From Gaeumannomyces sp. JS-464 (lineage: Eukaryota; Ascomycota; Sordariomycetes; Magnaporthales; Magnaporthaceae), in the NCBI GenBank assembly GCA_002197995.1, contig NGZR01000001.1, positions 11,427,501 to 11,491,500 on the forward strand: a stretch of 64,000 nt of DNA, written 5' to 3'. This document shows positions 56,253 to 64,000 of the stretch, one piece after another. Positions within the stretch are counted from its first letter, which is position 1; the number at the start of each line of letters is the position of its first letter. The translations under genes were made by a program, and so were the position numbers. A model generated the notes under the pieces. That model did no database searches. It had not been told where the DNA came from and worked only from the letters and a program-made list of their open reading frames with translations.

Positions 56253-57096
56253 GCTGTTGTCGCGGAACTTGTCTTGCGCTGCCGAGGAGGAGGAGGAGGA
56301 GGAGGAGGAGGAGAAGAGAAGAAGAAGAGGTGGAGCTGCCAGCAACAGCAGTAGGGCGACGGATCGTTTCGAAAGCGCGGTGAGCCGGCAGGATGGGCAG
56401 CCGGCCGGTCTATGGCGGTGGGGTGGTGAGCCGGGGGGGTTATTTGAATCCCGCCATGGCCGTGGAGCAGCCCTCGGGTCTTGCTCCCCGAATCCAGACT
56501 CTATTCCCCGGGCGCCTTTGTCGGCCTGGGATGGCATGGCCCAAGACCCCGGCTTGAACGGGGCCCACCGCAAAGGGGAAAAGGCAGGCGGTTCGAAAGA
56601 TGGGCCAATTGCGAGGTAGGTACGTGGTACCCAGATATTCTTCCCGCAAAATCACAAAAGATATTGTAGGATCCCGAGCCGCGTCAAGCACACCAAGCAT
56701 GATTACCCCTCAACTCAGGGGCGATCCCCCATTTCAATTACCGATCCGATGGGTCCCTTCATGTGTACATGCATTTCCAAGTTTCCTCCATCATCATCCT
56801 CTTTGCCCCGTACGGGTATCATATGTTACAAAATAGCTGTTGTACAAAAATCGAATGTCCCAAATAAGGCCGTGCCTATCTTGCCCTCCGCCTCAAGGGG
56901 CGCATCGTAAAACAGGTGAAAGCGAATTGGTAACTTTCAATGCAGTCTTTTTTTTTCTTTCTGTTTTTTATGCTAGTTTTTGTCATAGTTCCACGTAGAA
57001 CGTTGTCGTTGCCGCTTGTTGCCGTCTCCACAAACTCGTGAATGCGGGTCGCGGTGAGCAGATCAAGGAAATGACCGAGATTGCTTGCAGTCATGC
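56253..57096. other. Intergenic region between sulfatase and aspartic protease genes
   Basis: Sulfatase promoter (a GAG/CTC triplet tract at 56283-56312 lies in the leader) and the 3' UTR of the protease gene. No gene seen. Confidence 0.45.
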
Positions 57097-58839
57097 TCAA
57101 AGCAGCAGGTTCACTGAAGCCGTGAGCACACACGCCATGGCCACGACGTATCCAACCGCGCGCACGGGGCCCGCTGCAGACGACGGCTCCTTGCCAGACC
57201 CGCCCGGCGGCGGGGGCGACGACCCGCCCGGCTGCGAGTTCTGGCCGCCGCCACCGCCGGGCGACGGGCCGGGATTCGTCGGCGGCAGGAGCGTAAAGGG
57301 CGACGAGGACGTCGACGACGTCGGAGGGCGGCTCTGCGTGCTGCCAGCGCCGCTGGCCGGCGCCGTCGTGGTGGTGGAGGCGCCCGCGGCCGGGGTCGGC
57401 ACGGGCGGGCGGGTGGCGAAGCCGATGCGGGTTTGGTCCATGTCGAAGACGGCGTAGACGTTCTTGAGGAACACATCCCCCAACAGCCAGGAACCACGGA
57501 CGACCTCGATGCCGTACACGTTGCTGACGCACTCGCCGTTCGCGTTGGGCCCGGACAGCCAGTCGCGCGTCTGGATGGCGTAGGCGACGCCGCCGAACGA
57601 CACGGTCAGCGGCTTGGCCGAGTCGCAGGGGGCCGTGTAGGTGGTGCCGCCACCGTTGGCGTCGAGCTTGGCGCCCGGGATCTGCTTGTGGAAGGTGGCC
57701 ACGTCGGCAGCGGGGCCGAAGATGTAGGTCGTGCCCGTGTCGATGTAGGCCAGGCGGCCCGTCACGCCGGCCTTCTTGCCGTCGTAGGCGAGGTCGTCCA
57801 TCGGGATGGCCCAGTCGCCATTGGCCTTGTCGGACACAGGCGTGTAGGATATCTCGCCCGTGTACTTGGCCGGGTTGGTGCCGCCGAAGCTGACCTCGCC
57901 CGCGTTGGGCCCATCGGCGTTGCGGTTCACGAAGACGCCGAACGTGTTGGATTTGAACGTCTTCTCCCGCTTGAACACCTGCAGCAGGTTCTCCGTCGCC
58001 CCCTTGTTCATCGACATGCCCAGGATGCCGTCGAACGGGAAATGGTTAAAGTCGTTCGAGGTCACGTTTGCGACTCCGAAGGACATGGTCACCTTCTTTC
58101 CGGCGATGGCAACAGAGTCGGTCGAGATGACGCCCGAAACAGAGCCAGTCCCGTAGGCTATCGAAAAGCCTTGGGAAGTGGCCTTGAGGGAGGGCGAGTC
58201 TGCTGGGCCGAACGAGTTGTGCGCTAGACACGGCCCGGACTTGCAGTCGGAGCCCATGACCCAGGTCGTTCCGGCACCCGTGTCGAACAGCATGTACATG
58301 GACTTTGCTCCGGATCCCAGCCCGACGTCGATGAAGTAGGACAGATCGGATCCGTCCTGGTGCAGCCCCACGCTGTCTGACGTGCTGGGGCTCGCAGCCC
58401 TCGAGACCATGTACTTGTTGTTCTGCCTCCTGTCCAGGGCTGGCGCGGCCGCAACATCCTCATTGCTGACAACAGGGGGCTTTCGGCCGTACTTGGCGGA
58501 CAGGTAGCGGGCGGTCCGCAACACCCTGTCGGCCTGGGATTCGGATGCCTGTAAGTGGTGCAAAAAGCAAGTATCCGTCAATGCCTAGGTTTCTCCCGCC
58601 GGAGAACAAGCGCATGCTTGTCCCATGTCACACTCCCTCTCACTGGATGATGAGCAAACACTTACATCGGGGGCTCTCTGGGATAGAGGAAATGTCACAG
58701 CTCCACCGTCCGACAGCTGTCTTCGGCTCTGGGTCTTACACGACTTGTCCTCGCAGAGGTACTCTGGAATAAAGGGGAAGAAGGCATTGCTGCCGGCCAC
58801 CCACAGAGTCAACTGGACGAGGACTTTGTCGAAGTGCAT
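57097..58839 (-). CDS. GPI-anchored aspartic protease (yapsin/pepsin family A1)
   Basis: Two exons on the minus strand, 58839-58666 and 58548-57097, intron 117 nt (GTAAGT...TTACAG); 541 residues. Order: signal peptide (LVQLTLWVAGSNA) in exon 1, propeptide ending at a dibasic site (LDRR at about 96-99), catalytic motif FDTGAGTTWV (D147), YGTGSVSG flap, second catalytic motif YIDTGTTYIF (D328), then VFDMDQTRIGFA. A Ser/Thr/Pro/Gly-rich linker and a C-terminal hydrophobic tail (VGYVVAMACVLTASVNLLL) mark a GPI-anchor signal. Such enzymes act at the cell surface or wall and process proteins. The second motif has DTGTT rather than the commoner DSGTT, which is tolerated in the family. No frame problem. 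Confidence 0.92.
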
Positions 58840-61175
58840 GGCGACGGGTGAAGTTTCCGTCTGCAACCCCCGAAACACGTTCCACCCTGCTCCTCTGGTT
58901 CTCACACGGGAGCAGAAGACGGTATGGCCAGATCTTTGTGTGGGCGTTTCTGCTACACAGGTCAAAGCAAAACCGGTTGAGTTTCCTCAGTCGCAAGGGC
59001 AGTTCGGTCAAGAGTCACAGACTCTCCTCTTTCCGGGGCAATTAAAAAGTATTAATGATTAAGCGGCCGGGCCATTGGTCGAACGAACAAAGACCGGAAC
59101 CGTGGCGACGAATGACCAGACCTAGAGGGGATGGGCGGCGTATATAGGAACGGTACGGGGCGGCCGGGGGTATATGACGGTGGAGATTCGCCAAACAATG
59201 CTATGCAATGCGATGCAGCAAACAGCAAGCAGCAATCGGTGGACGTCGCGGTCGATGATCGGGAAAAATAAGAAGTCGCAGCCAGGAAAACAGCAACAGG
59301 CTCGCCGAAGAAACTGCTGTCGGTAGAGGTCCGGTCCAAATAAGAGGGAGTAGAAGAGTAGAGCAAAGCGGAAAGAACCACGGTAGGTGGAGCAACGTGC
59401 AAGACACTGAAGACAAAGGACGGCCGTCCTCAATCCGAAGAGACAACCCCGAGACTAATGACCACCAGGCAAGACAATGGGAGGGCGTTGGTCAGCCAGC
59501 AGTCCGGGTTTCTCGACGTGGCGGCGAGGGGAGGGGGAGCAACAGTGGCGGTCCAGGGTAACCGAGAAGTCCGTTCCGCCAACCGAGACGGGCGGGCAGG
59601 GCGGCGGCTGGCGTGGAGAGGATCCCCGCGTACTCCTCTTTCTCCAACCTCCTCGGAGAGAACGAAAAGGACGAAACAGCAAGGGCGATGCAAGGGATGA
59701 CAGGCGCCAAAGAAAAAAAAAGAGAGAGAGAAAAAGAAAAAAAAAAAGAAAAAGGCTTGGATGCTCCCAGTGCGATAAGGTCGACCGGGGAGGACGGCCT
59801 TGTGCAGGAGGAGTTGGGGGTGAGAAACCCATGGGATGGCGGAAGAGGAGGAGCAGGCGTGTAAAAGGGAGCCGAGCCGAGCGCCAAGGCCAATGGTTAT
59901 GTCGGCGGTCGACATGGAGGGAGGGGACCCTAATCTGGGGGCAATGGACGGCTGTGTGGCGCGTGGCGCATCCAGGTCTTGGAGACGCGACAGCCGGCAG
60001 GACCCGCGGCCCATTGAAACGAAACCTACAGCGAGCACAGCCTTGACAGCCCTGCTGGGGGTGTTGGGATGCAGGGATTGCCACTGATAGCCGACGGCGC
60101 CGCCCCAGAATAACAGAATAAAATGCCCGTCGCCCAGAGCAGCAATGCGGGCAAGCAAGTTTGCGTGTAGCATCATGATGGATCCCAAAGCGGCTCCCCC
60201 AGCCTCAGCGCTGCCCTCTGGGCCCCTGTGTCCGTCCGATGTTGCAGCTTTCTCCAGTGGCGTCATCCCCTGTGCCTGTGCTCTCTGTCTTCAGTGGCTT
60301 TCCCCTTTTCAGCGGGAGGCGGGAATCATTGTGTGGGGGAGGCCGTGCAGCCAGGCCGGGCTCCAGGATTGTGATCGACTGAAATGAGAGACTGATTGGC
60401 GCACTGGCTTGGGGTGGGATCCACGCACGCTAAAAGTCATCCAGAAGAGGGCGTGTCGGATCAACCGGCCGGATGACAGCTTTCGCCCGATCGAGTATCA
60501 ATATGGGCGTGCATGGATGATGGATGCATCGAGGCGGCTGCCGGACAGGATACGAGCTTTGGGAACCAACCTTTGTCGTTCGTGTCTTTGTCGTGGCTGC
60601 TACTTTATTTCGTGCATGGCATGGCCGAATTGGTAGATAAGGTCGGTGGCCGTTGGGGCGCGCGCGCACTTTGGACAGAAGAGCCCCACGCCGAGCCGGG
60701 TCACACTGGACGCGGCCAACAGGGGCTGAATCAGGCGCCTGTGGCCGGTTGCACCAATCACGCCTCGAAACCGCCCGCACACAGCCGCGGGGAGAATCAT
60801 CACTTTGAGTTGAATGAATCGAATGCATGCAGGCATTGCATGCATTTCACTTCGCTTGGCCTCATCTCTGTTCCCCCACGTCCCAAGACTTTTGCAGCTG
60901 GTACAATAGGTAGATAATAACGCGAGTGACCGCGTCCTCGGCACCCGACCCAGATGCAAGTCTGGTTGGCAGCATCGCGCGTCGGCGAACGACATCCAAG
61001 TTGGGAGTTGGGCACTGGAATTGATCTGCCAGGGCCCAGCGCAGTGACTTTCCCAGGGCAGCAACCAGGGAGCGACCGAAATGGGACATCTGTCGCCCGG
61101 TTGAGTTCTGACATTTTGAATTTGAGCCAACTTGTCCGAAATTAGAAGGTAGCATCTTGTCTCAAAAGCATGCAC

Positions 61176-61220
<45 letters not shown>

Positions 61221-62257
61221 ACACAAAGGACTGCGCCGCTCAGTCGGCCTCCCAGACGATGTGATGGTTCCGTCCTTCGGTCTGGCTGCTCGCGCACTTT
61301 GCCGCGCCTGTGCGTCTTCTGACACACAAGAGGATTGCCGGCGACGAACGGGTGGGCGGCGCTTTGCGCGCTCCTATTTCCATGCCCCCTTGCGTCTCTC
61401 GCCCAGATTCAGGCAAACCAACACCAACAGCTCGTCTGCCTGCGCGGCTGCATCCCAACTGCTTACGCCCCCAAATACTGCCCGTGAGGTTACATGCATG
61501 CCAGGTGTGCATACGGACGACCAACACCAACCGACAGTTCACAAACGAAATCCTCCGAGCCGGTCTTTCCGATTAGCCAGAAGCCTTCTGGGCGGTGATG
61601 CTTTCGGGGAGGTGGTCTGGCCATCCGGGTAACGGCCGAATGCTCGGCAAGGGAACAGATGAAGATGGATGGCTTGTTTGTGCTTGGCTTTGGTGAAACG
61701 GTAGGGCCGTACTCGTGGTGTAATATGCCATCCACACTTCAAGCTGCGCCGGATATCGGACCGACTGCAAGTGGCATGAACAACGGCCCGCCAGTCGTCT
61801 TAGCACACACACAAGCCGGCCCGTCCGTCGCGCAATAACCAATTGTCCGTCTCAAGCTCTGACGAAGACTTTGGATGCTAATACCGCACGGCTGCTGTCA
61901 TTTAACCTGTCACTTACTACGAAGGCCGGCATTTTAGGGCTAAGAGACGAACGACGCCATGCCCACTTCCTCGAAATACCAAGGCTGATTAAATGTTGAC
62001 GATAGAGGCAATTATTCCTGGAGATGATCCTACTGCCCCAGTGTGTCATCTACGCTTTTTAGAGTCACTGCGCTTGGCGCTCAGATGGACACCCTCATTT
62101 TCTTGTCCATTGTCCTTGGCATTTCTTCTTGATTAAAACAAACGCCTGCGTCATGGGACTGAGATGGCAGCGGCATCACAGGTCCCAAAATCACGGGCCC
62201 AGCCCTCTGCCCGACGAAGGGTCTCCAGTGCCGGGGAGTCAGGTGGCAAAGAAGTCC
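58840..62257. other. Long intergenic region with a CA microsatellite
   Basis: Promoter of the protease gene at the left. An A/G-rich purine tract is at 59712-59757 and an AC dinucleotide tract at 61175-61225. A 278-codon minus-strand frame (59430-60266) runs through the purine tract as polyphenylalanine and is not protein-like. No tRNA was found despite a box-A-like stretch near 60625. Confidence 0.45.
61175..61225. repeat. AC dinucleotide microsatellite
   Basis: Alternating AC with a short GC interruption, in non-coding DNA. Confidence 0.9.
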
Positions 62258-63268
62258 TCAGGCGTTCGTACACATTGTGGCCGTGGGTAATAGACCCGAA
62301 GCGGCCGCGGTACGCAGGAAAGTCCAGACAGACTCATTGGCCCATCGCAGTGACACGGCCAACTCGGCCGCCTCGGCGACAACGACCGCGGCGAGACTCC
62401 TTCCCGATATCTCTTGAACCCGTCGCTACTGAGATTGAAGCAAGAACCACAAGAACGACCAGCCGGATATGTCCGTGTGGTGGCCAAAGGCCCACCGCTT
62501 TGTGCTGTCCAGTATCTTCTCAAATGCGCCGTCATGACCATCGACACCATCCTCCCCACGGTGTGGCGGTGGTGATAGTAGTGGGCCAGCCAGGAACCTG
62601 GCGTGGCACCAGGCATAGTAGTTCCGCGGATGCCTCTCCGCCGAGACCATGACCACGTTCCGCAGCGCGTTGTGCACAGCCGCTACGGCAGCTGAAGATG
62701 GTAGCGACGACGACCACTCGGCGCACCTCTGCACCAGCCAGCGCCGGTGGCTCCACAGCGTCGGCGACTTGGTGTGCCGGTGCAGCCGGCTCGTGAGCAG
62801 CGAGTCCACCAGCCTGAACTCGGCGCGGACCGCGTCGGCGAGGGCGCCGCTGCTGTTGTTGGCGGCTCGCCGGACCAGGGCTCGCTTGCGTGTGTTGGCG
62901 GCCGTCAGGTGCTCCGGGTCCATCAGCAGCTGGACCGCCGTGGCGGCTCGGATGTCTGTATCGTCGGCGGCGGTACCTTGCTGCTGCCACGCCATCAGCC
63001 GCATGCGTGCGACAATAAAGGCTTGGACCAGAGATAGTTTGGGCACTGCGATGGCGTTGCCGTCCTGGAGGACATGGCAGCCCGAGGGGGTTGGATGGCT
63101 CCGCCCCAGGAGCTCAATCTCAAGCAGGCCATTGTCACCGTTGCTTCCTGTCCCCTCTTGGCATTGCTGGGTGAGGGCACCAGAGATAGCTGTAAAAGCC
63201 GCGACGGCCTCGGCCTTGTCGCTGGTCTGGAGAGATGCGGCTACATCTTTGTCAAGAGCTCTCGACAT
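62258..63268 (-). CDS. Protein prenyltransferase alpha-repeat protein (PTAR1-like), internal TAG stop
   Basis: From ATG 63268 (A at -3) the frame gives 280 residues to a TAG at 62428-62426. Helical repeats of the prenyltransferase alpha type are visible: DPEHLTAANTRKRAL, SPTLWSHRRWLVQR, HPRNYYAWCHARFL and HTDISGWSFLWFLL. The same frame continues after the TAG with RRVQEISGRSLAAVVVAEAA and then SLRWANESVWTFLRT to a TGA at 62260-62258, about 56 more residues that look like the normal end of this family. No workable intron removes the TAG (the nearest possible would be 22-31 nt). The codon before it is CAG, so CAG to TAG is the likely change. The protein may be truncated, read through, or the base may be wrong. 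Function of PTAR1-like proteins is poorly known; they resemble farnesyl/geranylgeranyl transferase alpha subunits. Confidence 0.75.
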
Positions 63269-63552
63269 GTTCTTCCCCTCTCTGCGCTTGGGTGGTGGTT
63301 GTTTTGGGTGGTGTCGTGAAATGTGTTGGGGTACCAGCTCAGTGACGTGATCTCCCTCAGGGGCCCAAGCCTCGGGCGAGGCCAGCCAGTCACAGAAAAA
63401 CACCTTGCAAACTGCCCCTCACCACAGAAAACCGCCAGGTGGGACGAGGTCGAACGACCACCTTTCGGAAAGCAACTCCCAAGTCCCAAACGGGTGCGAC
63501 GACAACGGAATCGCTATCAGCCTGGCATCGCGGCCACCGAGCGCACGCCCAA
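63269..63552. promoter_or_regulatory. Shared promoter of the PTAR1-like gene and get1
   Basis: 284 bp between two divergent start codons; both promoters and leaders must fit here. No TATA-like element stands out. Confidence 0.5.
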
Positions 63553-64000
63553 ATGCCTTCATTAATGGTCATCATCCTCGCCCTCGAGGTGGCGGTCGAG
63601 CTGATCAACAACATTGGAGCGGCGGCCATCAACAGCGCGGTATGCGCAAACCTCCCCAGCCCTGTCCTCGGAGCGAAACGCATCGCACGATTTCTAACGA
63701 GGAAGATGCGAAAACGCAGATCTGGGCGATAATCAACACCCTCCCCACAAAGCTCTCGACCGAGTTCGCTGAGCAGCGCAAGCTCCAGGCCGAGTACCTC
63801 AGGGTCCGCAAGGATCTCGCCGCGACCAGCAGCCAGGACGAGTTTGCGAAATGGGCTAAGCTGCGGCGGCAGCACGACAAGCTGTACGAGCAGCTGGAGA
63901 AGAAGAGTGAGTCTGCCCGGAGCTCCTCGGAAAAAGACGCCCATCGTCTAACCATACATGCTCGTCTTCCTCCCCGATAGGATCGACTCTCGACAGCACC
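63553..64000 (+). CDS. get1: Get1 (WRB/CHD5 family), partial at the 3' side
   Basis: Exons 63553-63639, 63720-63906 and 63981 to beyond the edge; introns 80 nt (branch TTCTAAC) and 74 nt. The N-terminus MPSLMVIILALEVAVELINN is the first membrane helix, then IINTLPTKLSTEFAEQRKLQ and LAATSSQDEFAKWAKLRRQH, the cytosolic coiled coil that binds Get3, and RSTLDST at the start of exon 3. Known role: ER membrane receptor subunit, with Get2, for the Get3 ATPase in insertion of tail-anchored proteins. The first 98 residues are present; the remaining membrane helices lie outside the window. A longer open frame from 63405 is an artefact of reading through intron 1. Confidence 0.93.

Noticed and set aside
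59430..60266. 278-codon open frame on the minus strand
   Set aside because: It passes through a purine tract as polyphenylalanine and overlaps a second equally long frame.
60610..60720. tRNA-like box A (TGGCCGAATTGG)
   Set aside because: No matching box B or foldable T-arm follows at the right distance.
62404..62434. Intron removing the internal TAG of the PTAR1-like gene
   Set aside because: The only donor-acceptor pairs would give introns of 22-31 nt, too short for fungal splicing, and would delete conserved residues if extended.

Overview
The window is nuclear DNA from a filamentous ascomycete (Pezizomycotina, most likely a Sordariomycete). The evidence is short GT-AG introns of about 45-120 nt with CTRAC-type branch points, strong GC bias in coding DNA, long intergenic spaces with T-rich and CT-rich stretches, and families typical of these fungi (Ime2-type kinase, Hsp70-like ATPase without a peptide-binding domain, DUF3984, zf-3CxxC, GPI-type aspartic protease). 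I found no tRNA, rRNA, CRISPR array or intact transposon. Gene models below were built by hand from splice sites and frame continuity.

Layout: 2.8-5.3 kb Ime2-like kinase (+); 8.8-10.9 kb Hsp70-like ATPase (+); 11.6-12.4 kb Cys/His-rich protein (-); 14.0-15.5 kb multi-pass membrane protein (+); 17.5-19.3 kb coiled-coil protein (-); 20.1-20.9 kb 2H phosphoesterase of the AKAP7 type (-); 22.5-23.1 kb Ypd1 histidine phosphotransfer protein (-); then about 6-7 kb with little convincing coding sequence; 30.2-31.4 kb DUF3984 protein (-), divergent from 32.4-36.7 kb Elongator subunit Elp1 (+); 36.9-38.2 kb mitoribosomal uL24m/MRPL40 (-), convergent with elp1; 40.9-42.3 kb Rho1 GTPase (+, five exons); 43.7-44.0 kb a two-exon gene for a 29-residue cysteine peptide (-); 45.9-47.9 kb vacuolar-type amino acid transporter (-); 48-52.7 kb a repeat-rich, decayed interval with one gene at 49.9-50.8 kb (-); 52.7-53.2 kb zf-3CxxC protein (+); 53.9-56.3 kb seven-exon arylsulfatase (-); 57.1-58.8 kb GPI-type aspartic protease (-); 62.3-63.3 kb prenyltransferase-alpha-repeat protein (-), divergent from 63.6 kb get1 (+), which runs off the right edge.

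The most striking property is technical or evolutionary: at least seven otherwise well-conserved genes contain single-base frameshifts, nearly all in or beside runs of G or C. With these adjusted, each model regains a length divisible by three. Homopolymer errors in the assembly are the simplest reading, but real mutations cannot be excluded from sequence alone.

The most biologically interesting items are the 29-residue cysteine peptide gene with a strong-looking promoter, an imperfect inverted repeat with arms of about 130 bp at 49.1-49.4 kb lying beside a decayed copy of the sulfatase 3' end, and an in-frame TAG in the prenyltransferase-alpha-like gene after which the same frame continues with family-like sequence. 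The genes do not form an obvious pathway or cluster. Most are housekeeping (tRNA modification, mitochondrial translation, tail-anchored protein insertion, cell-wall GTPase signalling, osmosensing phosphorelay).
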